Assembly (NCBI GenBank): GCA_023213315.1
Contig: JAKCPI010003052.1
Span: forward strand, 1-64,000
DNA: 64,000 nt
Direction: 5' to 3'
Source: Euborellia annulipes
Lineage: Eukaryota; Arthropoda; Insecta; Dermaptera; Anisolabididae
Shown here: positions 9,630 through 20,798 of the stretch, piece by piece
Layout: each line of letters opens with the position of its first letter
How positions within the stretch are numbered: position 1 is the first letter of the stretch
Translations under genes and position numbers: made by a program
The notes under the pieces: generated by a model
The model's database searches: none
The model's input: the letters and a program-made list of their open reading frames with translations, nothing else
What the model was told of the DNA's origin: nothing

Positions 9630-10445
9630 ATAAACTTTTTAGAACTCACCATCTTGAAAAGGCCAAATGGCACCCTCTCGTTTGATGTATACAAAAAACC
9701 TTCCACCAGTAACAGACTAACCAATTATCACTCTAATATCCCCATGACTTATAAAATTAACTCATTAGATTACTTTATGCGACGCATACATACATTATGT
9801 GATTTAGACTACATTGACAAAAACATAAATATATTTCAAAATATGGCCCGTGAAAACAATTATCCAGTTTTCTTGATAAATAAATTAATAAATAAATATA
9901 ATGCGGGTGTCACAAGTTCAGACCGGCCGAGTCTCGAAAATAATTCAAATAAAAAGCCACCTATGTATTATTCAATTACATACATCCCTGGAGTAACCGA
10001 AAAATTAAAAAAATTATTTTTAGAATTCAATATAATTTTAGCACCGAAACCCTCCAACAATCTAATGTGCCTATACAACAACAAAGACAATATTCCTCTT
10101 AAGTTGCGCCAGGATGTTGTATATCTTGTTAAATGTATAAATTGTCCTGACCCTGGCTCATACTATATAGGGCAGACATGCAGACAATTGAAATTTCGTA
10201 TGTCAGAACATGAACGAGATATCAAAAATAAATCTAAAAACACTGCCTTGGCAACACATTGTTCAGATCTTGGCCATAAATTTGACATTGACAATATTAG
10301 AGTGCTGGCTTCAGAAAATAAAATATCCAGAAGACTTATACTAGAAATGTGTTTCATACGTTCCTTTGGGCAGTCGGCTATCAATTTTCAGAGAGACAGC
10401 GAAAAACTTGGTAGAGCCTTTGACGCTGTGCTCTTCCAGAGTTGA
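9630..10445 (+). CDS. PLE protein C-terminus: RT thumb remnant plus GIY-YIG endonuclease
   Basis: The frame is open from about 9630 with no credible start codon, so this is a 5'-truncated fragment of about 270 residues. The first part (INFLELTI..., SFDVYKKPSTSN, NYHSN) matches the end of a Penelope-type RT. After an 80-residue linker comes the GIY-YIG nuclease: VVYLVKC, a Cys pair (CINCPDPG), SYYIGQT, the catalytic Arg in LKFRMSEH, a THCSDLGH segment, and the Glu in ILEMCFIRS. The nuclease nicks target DNA to prime reverse transcription. No stop interrupts it, so it is either recent or was mobilised as a truncated copy. Confidence 0.85.
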   Translation: MNFLELTILKRPNGTLSFDVYKKPSTSNRLTNYHSNIPMTYKINSLDYFMRRIHTLCDLDYIDKNINIFQNMARENNYPVFLINKLINKYNAGVTSSDRPSLENNSNKKPPMYYSITYIPGVTEKLKKLFLEFNIILAPKPSNNLMCLYNNKDNIPLKLRQDVVYLVKCINCPDPGSYYIGQTCRQLKFRMSEHERDIKNKSKNTALATHCSDLGHKFDIDNIRVLASENKISRRLILEMCFIRSFGQSAINFQRDSEKLGRAFDAVLFQS

Positions 10446-10938
10446 ATGGAGACACTTCATTATACAATAATTGTCAATAATTAAATTAAAATAATCTAAG
10501 AATGATTTTCTCAATTAATGTGAAATATCGTAATCGAAATGTCAAAATTTTTTAAAAAAGAATTTTTTAATATTCATTTGTATAAATTAATAAAAGTTAA
10601 TAAGTTAAGAATTTAAATATAGATAATGAGAAATTTTTTTATAAATAGATAAATTAGTTGACTGACCGAATACATTCGTTTATATAAATCTAAGAATAAT
10701 ATATTTGTATTCATTCATATAGTTCACTTTCTTGGGTGACCATTGTCAAACATTGTATGCCAGTTCAACAATATACATGTTCAATTGTAACCAATTAAAG
10801 ACATATGTATATATCAAGCAATTTTAGACTAACTCTGAGCACAAAAAAACAATTGTAAGTTATTTCATATTGTTATATTATATTTGATATATACATGTAT
10901 ATTTTCATATTGATGTGTATGTTTTATTATAGAAAGGA

Positions 10939-10974
10939 CTGAAGATGGAGCACTAATAAATGCACCGAAACGTC
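10939..10974 (+). ncRNA. Hammerhead-like motif, PLE right end
   Basis: CUGAAGA, U, helix II GG...CC (weak, A/U-rich loop), GAA-ACGU-C; helix I GGA/UCC. TTTTGGCTGCC follows about 45 bases later. Confidence 0.65.
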
Positions 10975-11249
10975 TCCGGAAAATTGTTGTAGCATTCAGA
11001 ATTATTTCCTTTTGGCTGCCTCTGCCCTTCCTCTCTGAATTATCATCACAGCCACCACACCTTAGTTAATTAGAAGTTGTATTATGCAGGGTTTTTTTTG
11101 CAAAAAAGACACACTGCAACATATTTTTCATTTTGTTTCCCTAATTCAAATTTAAATTCATTAAAATGTCTGTTTATTGGTCTTCCGCGTTTAGACATTT
11201 TGATGTAAATGAATTTCAAGGCTGTTTCTAGAAATGACAGATCACTGAT

Positions 11250-11430
11250 CTCAGATGAGAGCCAATGAAAACAAGCGCTGAGCCATTTGTATGTAATTCG
11301 CTTCTGAAGATGAGACATATGGTGTCGAAATACGTATAAAGTGTTAATATCAAATTAATATATTATTGAAACAGAAAACCTTGTGAATTTAATTATCCTA
11401 TTAAAGCATAATGTTTCAACTAGAGCCAAC
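11250..11430 (+). mobile_element. Second PLE-type lineage fragment
   Basis: Carries a variant hammerhead-like motif and ends in AATGTTTCAACTAGAGCCAA, matching the end of the unit near 24957-24975. Confidence 0.5.
11304..11338 (+). ncRNA. Variant hammerhead-like motif (helix III AUACGUAU)
   Basis: CUGAAGA, U, weak helix II ending GGUGUC, then GAA-AUACGUAU-A. Helix I CGCUU/AAGUG (one wobble) flanks the site. Confidence 0.5.
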
Positions 11431-11452
11431 GGGTAACAGTTTAAAATTAACA

Positions 11453-12300
11453 TTTGTCTACAATGCCCACAAAACAAGCGCTGAGCCATTTATCTACATT
11501 GTCTACTTTGATTACGTCATGAAGTAGACAAATCAAAATATGTTTAATTTGCCCACCACTGCCAATAAGAGTTTGGGTTTCCTCGATTATTATTCCCGGA
11601 CTCCAATTTCTTTTTTCCCTTTGAATAACGACAGGCGTCGCACATTTCATTGTTATTTGAAAAGGTTCCAAGTCTTCAGATTTTTTTATCATACCTTTTA
11701 TGGTTTGTTTATGTCGGTCCACTGACTGGGGATAATTCGGGCAGCTGTTCAATTTCAGATAGCTTCAAAAACTTTTCAAAAGAATTGAAAGGGTTTTTAA
11801 TAGATAATCATGCGTTCGAAAAACATCTTTTAGCGCTTCAATGACATAATTAATACGCTGTGTGACTCTTTGAAATATTTCACTAGCAGAACATATTCCT
11901 TATGGCATTCGTTAGTATGCGTAGCTTCCAAAAGGATACGCCGAGTGAAATGGGAGAAGATGAAACGTAACAAAAATGCGTTCACAGAGCCCGAGCGACG
12001 GCGGAGAAAGGCGAGATTAGCCGAAGCCAGGCTAGGCCACGCCCAACTCCTCCTCTTTATTACAACGCTTTTATTAACTTGCTTTCCTGTTTTTTTTTTC
12101 CTTCTATTTACCCATAGATATATAGATATGCAAGCCCGTCAAAGTTGGCCAATGTCGACATTTGGCGCAAAATTCAAATTAACCAAACTAACTGCAGGCC
12201 CACACAGAAGAGCGCACCAGTGCCATAATCAGCTAGGGCGCTTGATTTTAAAAATTGTTACTTTCTCCTACCTATACATATATATAAATTAATATTATAG
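11453..12300. other. Repeat-derived sequence, gene B intron
   Basis: 11453-11535 holds GTAGAC/GTCTAC half-sites. About 11915-12060 is GC-richer (GAAACGTAACAAAAATGCG, CCCGAGCGAC) and is related to 40545-40640, so it is a dispersed repeat. 12258-12300 resembles a left hairpin of the hairpin-ended repeat. The ORFs here look fortuitous. Confidence 0.45.
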
Positions 12301-13080
12301 GTAGGTTTCATAAATTAGAAAAAAATTGAAAATTGGAGCCCAAGGCCTCTGATTACGTAAAACATCTTAAATGAATAAAAATAAAGGCTAAAAAATTATT
12401 TTTTTTTATTATTCATTGAAGATTTTTAAATAATCAGGAGGCCTTAGGCTCCATTTTCCTATATATTTAAAGAATTGAATAATTAATAATAAAACCTGAA
12501 AATAGAAATTTGGTTTAATAAGGAAAACAATTAAATTATTCATAAAACACTTTTATTTAAAAAAAAAAGATTGTATTACATCAAACTAATTATAAAAAAA
12601 CATAAATTAAAATAATTCTAAAAAGAAAAGACAATGGATGTTCATTTACAAGTGACATATACATTCATATACATACATATGCAAACACGTGTTCTCCAAA
12701 ATGCTTCAAATCAGTAGGCAAATATGTAAAATCAGTGTTAATTCAATATACAAATTATCTAAAATTTATAGAAAATATTTGAAAGAACTTAAAATTTGTT
12801 TATTAAACTTCTGAAAGAAAAAATTGTTTACATTTTCTAGACAAATTCCAAATCATATGTTCCAAACAGGTTGATCTGTGCAGGTTCCAAATACAACTAA
12901 TACTAGCGCGCCCAAGCGGCCAGACTTTCAAACAGTTTTTTCAAACGTAGCGACGCTAGCGCTAAGCGCCAAAGTGCGATAGGGCCTGGTAAACGTTTGT
13001 GAGTAAAGTTTTGAACTGTCAAATCGTGTGAGTTACACCACCCTGTATTTACCTTAGGCCGCGAGCAAGAAGTTCAAGCG
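12301..13080. other. AT-rich intronic sequence
   Basis: 12310-12470 forms an imperfect inverted repeat around GGAGCCCAAGGCCTC and GAGGCCTTAGGCTCC. 12900-13090 is GC-richer and may be repeat-derived. Otherwise nothing seen. Confidence 0.4.
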
Positions 13081-13091
13081 GGCGCAGCTCC

Positions 13092-13385
13092 CTAGCTAAA
13101 CGCCGAAGTAGTGTTTCGCGAGTTATTCTTGTTTTTTGAAATTTTAAATCCTCTCTTTATTAATAATGTTCTTTGAATGTTTTTTAGACGTTTAATCTTT
13201 TTTACAAATTCTGCAAATGTTAATTTATTTTCTCTCAAAAGCTTTCGGCGAAGATCATCATCTCTAATCCCATAGATTACTTTGTATTTAATAAGACCAC
13301 CATGTCCGAATTCACAATCCATTCCTCTAGTTTTAATAATAGTCAAATATTTAGCAATGACTGATCCTCTTTCTGAGACTCGGTA
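13092..13385 (-). pseudogene. LTR retrotransposon gag fragment
   Basis: Minus strand, includes GLIKYKVIYGIRDDDLRRKL and LTFAEFVKKIKRL, typical of the conserved C-terminal half of Gypsy-like capsids (GIRDxxLRxxLL). The upstream frame is broken near 13347. No zinc knuckle or LTR is visible. Confidence 0.65.
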
Positions 13386-13715
13386 AAAAATTTATATCGC
13401 AAATATGTAGTTATGTTTATATTTTTATAATGCTTATAATGTTGGTTTATTATCTGGATAATAACTTTCAATGAAATTTCAGATGGAATTTTATCTTATT
13501 TGTGTATATTGTATATTTGTTGCCTTTTCTGAATCAGGATTATATCTTGCTCGTCATTTGCGATTTCAGTAAATTTAGTCCGTTATTCCTAGAGAAGCTT
13601 ATTGATTCATTTCCATCTACATCCCTCACTTTTTCTTCTGTTCTGACATTGATATCTCCCACTATTATCATTTTTAAATGCTGATTTTACTTCACTTTCA
13701 AAATCAACATTATAT

Positions 13716-14398
13716 AGATTTTACTTTCTCTTACCTATGTATATATGTAATATATGTATAGAGAGAAAGTATTGGTTCATGTCAAAAATTCGATGTCGAG
13801 ATTTTGATGGATCTTCACGTTTTGAGGTCCCCTGAATCCAAAAAAGTGGTTTTCGCGACATGGTCTGTCTGTGTGTGGGTGGGTGGGGTGTGTGTGTGTG
13901 TTCAATTTTAAGCATGAAGGAATTGAGCTAAGAGGTTGAAATTTTATATTTTAGTTAAACACCCCCGGGACCGGAAAAATAAGCTTTTAATCAAAATCGG
14001 CCAAAGAGTACTAGTACTTTACTGATGTACTTTTTCAGTTTTTTTCGATTTTCTCAAAATTTGCTTCAACGATTTTTTTTAAAATTCAAAAATCAATTAT
14101 TTTTTAGATGCTCTTTCAAATGTATATTCTCATTTTGCGATTGAAATCTTCTGAAGACCACTTTACTCTTGTATTTCATAGGGAAGATAGGAGAAATGGT
14201 TGCCATGGTAACAAAATATAAATATTTTCCCATACTTATAAATTTTACATCTGAATTCATATGTTCCGTACTGTTATGTCGGGAACTAAATATATGTCGA
14301 CGCAAAAAATCTGGTGTGACAAGCACAGTACACAACTTTCGATTACCGAAGGTAAGAGAAAGTTGTGTGCTGTGCGCCAGTCACACCAGATTTTTTAT
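13716..14398 (+). repeat. Hairpin-ended repeat, near full length
   Basis: Left hairpin ACTTTCTCTTAC...GAGAGAAAGT (13720-13770), conserved interior (AAAGTGGTTTTCGCGACATG, AGTACTAGTACT, TTGAAATTTTATATT), and right hairpin TCTGGTGTGAC...GTCACACCAGA (14310-14398). Inserted in intron 1 of gene B. Confidence 0.8.
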
Positions 14399-14507
14399 AC
14401 TACGGAACTAGATTTGACTGCGGTCAAAAGTTGACTTGACCGATCGTTATACTATCTGCCCTAAGTGTTTTGTATAATTTTTTTATTTTTGATTTCTTTT
14501 TCTTTAG

Positions 14508-15970
14508 GTCCAGTCTTCCCATGTATTATTTGTAAAACAAATTTCATAAATTTATATTTTCTCTGCAAACATTCAGAGAAATGTTTAAAAAGCCATTTAC
14601 AAATGATAGATAAAAGTAAATTTGAATTCCTCAAAAAACCATCAAAAAAGTCAACAGGTAAGCAAATTAGAAATCTTATTTCTATTCATTTCTTTTCTCA
14701 TTATATATTGAGGATTTGTTCTATCCTAGGAAAAAGAATAAACGAAGAATTCCAAACCAAAGCTGAAAAAAAGGAAAATGTATCAAAGGCAAAGAAGAAG
14801 AATTCGAAAACGTCTCTCGACAATAAAAAGATCCCTTGTAGGAAATCTTTTTCGTGTGTTGTTTGTATGAAAGAATTTAAAATTGAATCTCGTCTCAAGA
14901 AACATTTAATTATTCATACTGGCGAAAAACCATTTAAATGCGATATCTGTTTCAAACAATTTAATGACAAATGTAATCTCTCGAGGCATTTAAATATTCA
15001 TTCTGGGGAAAAACCATTTAAATGTGATATCTGTTTCAAACAATTTAATGACAAATCTCACTCTTACGGGACATTTAAATATTCATTCTGGGGAAAAACC
15101 ATTTAAATGCGATATCTGTTTCAAACAATTTAATGACAAACTCTACATCTCTAAGAGACATTTAAATATTCATTCTGGGGAAAAACCATTTAAATGCGAT
15201 ATCTGTTTCAAACAATTTAGTCGAAAATCTACCCTTTCAAGAGGCATTTAATTATTCATTCTGGCGAACACCCATTTAAATGCGATATCTGTTTCAAAGA
15301 ATTTAATCGAAAATCTACTCTTAAGACTCATTTAATTATTCATTCTGAGGAAAAACCATTTAAATGCGATATCTGTTTCAAACAATTTATTCGAAAATCT
15401 CACCTTACGAGGCCATTTAAATATTCATTCTGGGGAAAAAAACCATTTAAATGCGATATCTGTTTCAAACAATTTCAATCACAAATCTACTCTTAAGACT
15501 CATTTAATTATTCATTCTGGGGAAAAACCATTTAAATGCGATATCTGTTTCAAACAATTTAATGACAAATCTACTCTCAAGAAACATTTAAATATTCATT
15601 CTGGGAAAACCATTTAAATGCGATATCTGTTTCAAACAATTTCAATGACAAATCTACTCTTAAGACTCATTTAATTATTCATTCTGGGAAAAAACCATTT
15701 AAATGCGATATTTGTTTCAAACAATTTAATGACAACTCTAATTCTCAAGAGCATTTAATTATTCATTCTGGGAAAAAACCATTTAAATGCGATATCTGTT
15801 TCAAACAATTTAATCAAAAAATTCATCTCACGGAGCATTTAAATATTCATTCTGGGGACAAAACCATTTAAATGCGACATATGTTTCAAACAATTTAATT
15901 TCAAATCTAACCTCAGGACGCATTTTAATATTCATTCTGGCAAAAAAACAATTTAAATTCAAATCTGTTT
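14508..15970 (+). pseudogene. Zinc-finger gene B, exons 2-3, frameshifted
   Basis: Exon 2 (14508-14657) and the acceptor at 14729 match the paralogues. Exon 3 encodes about 13 C2H2 fingers, the longest array in the cluster: FKCDIC-type repeats start near 14933, 15017, 15101, 15185, 15270, 15356, 15447, 15530, 15613, 15697, 15780 and 15866. From finger 3 (about 15060) repeated one- to few-base indels break the frame, and the first frame ends at 15106. Spacing drifts between 83 and 91 instead of 84. Cys and His codons are mostly kept between breaks, so decay is recent or some indels are sequencing errors. As read, the product would be about 200 residues with two whole fingers. Confidence 0.85.
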
Positions 15971-16440
15971 GAAATCAATTTAATTTAGGCATTTATTGCC
16001 TAACTCATGTTTATGGCGAAAATCAATATAGAAGCGCTATCTTTTTCAAACAATTTATTTAATATTTTCATTGAAATTTACATACTAGCAGAAAAAAAGT
16101 TTGAAATGTCTACATATAAATGTGCTTTTTATTTAAAAATAATTTTTAAAATTCTCATCTACCTCATCTAGTCCTCGCTATCTTTTTAAATAATACGAAA
16201 ATAAATAAGGACATAAATTTGTCATTGAAAATATTTTTACATTAATAATTAATTATTTTGTATATTTACTACATAAACATTTATTAAAATTTTCATTTAC
16301 CGTTTCGGCCGAAACTAAGATTGAGGCCGAATTTAGGCTTCGGGTGAAAATCATGTTTCGGTCGGACCCTACTTAAAATTAAACATTTTTTGTAAAATTT
16401 TTCAATTTAATTCAATACTTTTTACACCCACTTACGAGTG
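15971..16440. other. Intergenic spacer, genes B to C
   Basis: AT-rich; a 3' flank (TTTAATATTTTCATTTAAAT-like) is shared with the region after gene C (about 19310-19560), so it was duplicated with the genes. Confidence 0.45.
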
Positions 16441-16648
16441 GACAAAACCCTTGAAAGGATAGCAAACCATTTGGCTATTATTATTTTTGAGAAATTGATT
16501 TTAAAATTTGATTTTGCCTCTTCAAAGTATAGTTCCATCCATCGCCACCTTAAAGCGCTGTCGTCGCTTTTTCTGACATTTTCAACAACGTCCATAATCC
16601 AATTATTAACAAATTTTTATTTTTTTACTTATTATTAAATATTACAAG
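16441..16648 (+). promoter_or_regulatory. Conserved 5' block of zinc-finger gene C
   Basis: Matches 6060-6303 and 21474-21677. Ends immediately before the ATG at 16649. Confidence 0.5.
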
Positions 16649-19239
16649 ATGTCATTTATTAAACAAGAGGAAGATATCTCCAATGATTCACCTGTTGATA
16701 TTAAATACCCAATCCACATAGGTAATACTTTTTTTATTTAACATAAAAGCTCATTACTTTGAATATTTTTTAATCAAATTTGAATTTGCTTCTATCTAAT
16801 CTTAAATCGAATGGATTTTATTTATTAATTATTTCTTAATTTTGTTACTTCTTAATCATTCCCAAATCGTTGGTCTTCTTTAATACTTGATTTATTATTT
16901 CGATCCCATGCGTTTATTTTTCCACTTCTTGTTTTGTTCCTAATTTGTCTATAACTCACCTCCTTTTCTTTTGGTTTAAATCGATTCCTACACCAATATT
17001 CATCTTATTCAGGATTCTTCTTGCTTCGTCATTTGCGATTTCAGTATTATTCTTATCAGGGGCGTATATAAGGGAGGGGCCGAGGGGGCCTAGACCCCCT
17101 CCCCCTAAATTCAAATCCACATAAATACAACAGTGCCCCCCCCCCCCCCGAAAAGAATTCCTATATACGCCCCTGATTCCTATAGAAGCTTATTGATTCG
17201 TTTCCTTCTTCATTCCTCACTTTTTCTTCCATTTTGACATTTTCTAGTCAATTTTTAAAACCCTTTCCGAAGAACTAGAGGCCTGAAACTTGGAATTCTT
17301 AGTCATTTCACATCACATGTTAACACATTATATTAAAATTAGACTATTATTAAGTTACACCTCCATTTATGAAACGACATAAAAAAAAATTGGTGTACTG
17401 AAACACAACTTTCTCTTACCCTTCGGTAAGAGAAAGTTGTGCACCGTGCTGGTCACACCAGATTTTTTGTGTCGAGATATATTTAGTTTCCGATAGCACC
17501 TTAGTTTCAAACTTGCATTTTAAATGTTGACTGCTTGAAATAAACTATGGTTATTTTTCAAAATTTTAATTTCATATTTGGACATTTTATACACAATATA
17601 GAATCGTAAATAAATACAAAATTTCATTGGAAAAAAAAATTTTAAATGCGTAAAAAGTCCTAAAGGGGGACCCCCTTTTGCAGGGCCGGATCTAGGAGGG
17701 CAGATATCAGGGGGCGGCAATTAAAGAAAGATTTACTAAAAAAAAAAGGTAAAATGATATGAATTTTGTATAGAAAATTTTAAGAAGAGGGCGTCAAATT
17801 AAATTTTGCCCCCCCCCCCCCTAAAAAAATCTCGTAGTTTCGGCCCTACCCTTTTGAATCGAAATTAACATACAAATCCCTATAGGAAATTAACATTGGG
17901 CCTATGGGCGGAAAGTGAATTTAAAACGCGTAGAAAGAGAGATATGTTTTCTCCGAAACAATTAAAGAGAATTGAAGAAAAATAAATGGGCATTTAAATA
18001 ATAATTGATTTTTGAATTTTAAACAAAATCGTTTAGTGAATTTTGAGAAAATCGAAAAAAAAAAAACTGAAAAAGTACATCAGTAAAGTACTAGTACTTT
18101 TTGGCCGATTTTGTTCAAAAGCTTATTTATACGGTCCAGGAGGGTAGAAAACTTAAATATAAAATTTCAACCACCTAGTTCAAATCCTTGTTTAAAATTG
18201 AACACACACCCACCCAGAGACTTTTTTGGACTCAGGGGACCTCAAAACGTATATACCGATCAAAATCTCGACATGAATCTTATACTTTCTCTCTATATTT
18301 ATATATACAGTTGAGAGAAAGTAAAATCCGCCTGGTAGAAGTCAGATTTTAATTTTGATTTCTTTTTCTTTAGGTCCAGTCTTCCCATGCATTATGTGTA
18401 AAACAAATTTCATAAATTTATACTTTCTCAGGAAACATTCAGAGAAATGTTTAAAAAGCCATTTACAAATGATAGATAAAGGTAAATTTGAATTCCTTAA
18501 AAGGCAATCAAAAAAGTCAACAGGTAAGCAAATTAGAAATATTATTATTCATTTCTTTTCTTATTAGATATTGAGGATTTGTTCTATTCTAGGAAAAAGA
18601 ATAAACCAAGAATTGAAGACCAAAGCTGAAAAAAAGAAAAATGTATCAAAGGCAAAAAAGAATTCGAAAACGTCTCTCGACAATAAAAAGACCCATTGTG
18701 GGAAATCTTTTTCATGTGTTGTTTGTATGAAAGAATTTAAAATTGAATCTCGTCTCAAGAAACATTTAATTATTCATACTGGCGAAAAACCATTTAAATG
18801 CAATATCTGTTTCAAACAATTTAATGATCACTCTAACCTCACCAAACATTTAATTGTTCATAATAGCGAAAAACCATTTAAATGCGATATCTGTTTGAAA
18901 CACTTTAATTACAAATGTAATCTCTTGATGCATTTAAATATTCATTCTGGCGTAAAACCATTTAAATGTGATATCTGTTTCAAAGAATTTAATGACAAAT
19001 CTACTCTTACGAGACATTTAAAAATACATTCTGGGGAAAAACCATTTAAATGCGATATCTGTTTCAAACAATTTACTCGAAAATCTCACCTCACGGGCCA
19101 TTTAATTATTCATTCTGGGGAAAAACCATTTAAATGCGCTATCTGTTTCAAACAATTTAATGACAAATCTACTCTTCGGAAACATTTAAAGATACATTCT
19201 GGCAAAAAACAGTTTAAATGCAAATCTGAAAAACTTTAA
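16649..19239 (+). CDS. C2H2 zinc-finger protein C, three exons, intact
   Basis: Exons 16649-16721, 18374-18523 and 18593-19239 sum to 870 nt (289 residues); all three junctions keep phase and use GT/AG. The N-terminus (MSFIKQEEDIS) keeps the SUMO-like IKQE site. Exon 2 gives a C2HC finger (CIMCK...KHSEKC). Exon 3 has a Lys-rich linker, then six C2H2 fingers with HSGEKP linkers; the finger 2-3 linker is degenerate (HNSEKP). Helix residues differ from gene A (DHSNLTK, YKCNLLM, DKSTLTR, RKSHLTG, DKSTLRK), so DNA specificity should differ. Probable nuclear DNA-binding regulator. Intron 1 (1.65 kb) carries two hAT-like MITEs and a hairpin-ended repeat. Confidence 0.9.
17057..17174. mobile_element. 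hAT-like MITE (118 bp)
   Basis: TIRs CAGGGGCGTATATA / TATATACGCCCCTG, flanked by ATTCTTAT and ATTCCTAT (8 bp, one mismatch). The empty site is visible in genes A and B, where the intron reads through (CCGTTATTCCTATAGAAG). Confidence 0.85.
17395..18333 (-). repeat. Hairpin-ended repeat, interrupted copy
   Basis: The right hairpin is at 17400-17470 and the body resumes near 17990; the left hairpin ends near 18333. The intervening sequence includes a hAT-like MITE. Confidence 0.7.
17681..17848. mobile_element. hAT-like MITE (168 bp)
   Basis: CAGGGCCGGATCTAG at the left, TTTCGGCCCT at the right, with the perfect 8-bp duplication CCCTTTTG on both sides. Related to 55195-55383 and 57460-57575. 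Confidence 0.85.
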
Positions 19240-19806
19240 TTGAAAATCCTACGACCACGAAACATTTAACTCATGATTATCGCAAATGCCATCTTTTTCA
19301 TCCAATATATTTAATATTTTCATTTAAATTTGCATACTGCAGGAAAAAAAGTTTAAAATGTTCAAATTTAAATGTGCTTTATTTTTAAAAACTAACATAA
19401 TCAAAATTCTCATCTATAACGTCATTTAATCTTCTCTATCTTTTTAAATAATAGATAGATGAATTGGGACATGAATTTGTCATTTAAAATATTATTATAT
19501 ACATTAATAATTAATTATTATGAATATTTATTACATAAATGTTTAATAAAATTTTCATTTAAGATTAGTTAATTTTACATTTTTTTCTATTGTCGGTCAT
19601 TTGCTTATTTCAAAATAAAAGTTTTTGTCATCTGCCTCCCTAATGGGGTTTTGGCAAATACCAAAATTATATCTATAGGGAAAAGCCTGTAACAGATCAA
19701 ATTTTATAAATGATTTTGTTTTTTTATTTCTAGTATTATTTGTGCCCATAATTATGAAAGTGGTCTAAATCATATTTTCTTAGTTAAATATTTTTCGAGA
19801 TCTATA
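19240..19806. other. 3' flank of gene C
   Basis: AT-rich; the first 320 bp resemble the 3' flank of gene B. Nothing else recognised. Confidence 0.4.
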
Positions 19807-19808
19807 TA

Positions 19809-20118
19809 CAGTAGAGTCCCGTTAATCCGAACTAATTGGGACCGAGGGTCGTTCGGATTATCGGGAAGTTCGGATTAACCGGAATTGTAAGCTTGAATTA
19901 GTTAATTTTGATAATAAAGTCGTATTTATAACTTTGTAAACCGTGAAACTTGTCGGTGATATTAAACTCTAAATAAATATTTCATAATAATAATAAAATA
20001 AAGTTTCTTTTAATGTCTAATTTTCATTTATATTCCTCTTTAAAAAAAAAAAAAAAAAAAAAAATCGTAGGCAAAAAGAGTTCGGATTAGCGAGGTTCAG
20101 ATTACCGGGGCTCTACTG
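19809..20118. mobile_element. Pogo/Tigger-like MITE
   Basis: TIRs CAGTAGAGTCCCGTTAATCC and its near complement ending GGGGCTCTACTG, flanked by TA on both sides. Repeated TTCGGATTA motifs inside the ends are typical of Tigger-type MITEs. No ORF. Confidence 0.85.
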
Positions 20119-20182
20119 TATTTGAATAAGATAATAGTATTCAAAATACCTCGATTCGGACTAAACAAGTCATAGATATATT

Positions 20183-20529
20183 CAACAAGACATGTGAGTG
20201 TTTTTTATTGGTGAGGCCAAACATCCCATGGGCTTTGCTGCTTACAGTAGTGTGTTAAAGCAGACCCAGATGTCTGTCCTTCTACTGTTTTAACGCATAA
20301 GTGGAAAATTTTTCTTTAAAGTTTTTCACGTTTTCGTTACGAGTTAGTAACTTGCACGACTAACTGCATATAAGGGGAAGTGAGTTTTATTGGTGCAGGT
20401 CGAGGATCCGGTGGCCTGGTGCAATGGATAGCACGCCTATGCACTGGAAAGGCGGAGATCCTGGGTTCGATTCCCGGGGGCCATGGGATGTTTGGCCTCA
20501 CCAATAAAAAACACTCACATGTCTTGTTG
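20183..20529. mobile_element. Inverted element with tRNA-like right half
   Basis: About 50-bp perfect inverted arms (CAACAAGACATGTGAGTG...). Inside the right arm lies a tRNA-like sequence: A box TGGTGCAATGG and B box GGTTCGATTCC. Same family as 29208-29437. Confidence 0.75.
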
Positions 20530-20567
20530 CATATATTTCTTGTTTCGAGATATTTAATGAAATGCAT

Positions 20568-20625
20568 TTTTACTTTCTCCTACCCTATATATGAAATATA
20601 TAGAGAGAGAAAGTATTCCTATCTT
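20568..20625 (+). repeat. Solo left hairpin of hairpin-ended repeat
   Basis: TACTTTCTCCTACC...GAGAGAAAGTATT only; no body follows. Confidence 0.55.
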
Positions 20626-20798
20626 TTAAAATAGAAAATATTTTTACATTATGTTACATTTTAATTTAAATTTTTATTGCTCTTGATTAATCGAAATTTA
20701 TTATGAATATGAAATTTTGTATGGATTTCATACGAAAATGTTTTTAAAGTTTGAAGTGCTTAGACTATTTTCAAAATTAATTTGAATACCCTACTAGC

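Larger units (their letters stand above)
9365..11045 (+). mobile_element. Penelope-like element, 5'-truncated, with inverted ends
   Basis: A left arm (9365-9560) is the reverse complement of the right end (10850-11045); each arm bears a hammerhead-like motif. Between them lies the C-terminal part of a PLE protein (9630-10445) and a 400-bp AT-rich 3' region. The RT palm is missing. Confidence 0.8.

Noticed and set aside
14850..15960. Regular 84-bp repeats as a CRISPR or satellite array
   Set aside because: The repeat is a C2H2 zinc finger (28 codons) with homologous intact copies in genes A, C and D; this is a eukaryotic genome.
20400..20480. Possible genuine tRNA gene
   Set aside because: A and B boxes are clear, but the acceptor arm does not pair over seven bases and the copy is part of a repeated inverted element.
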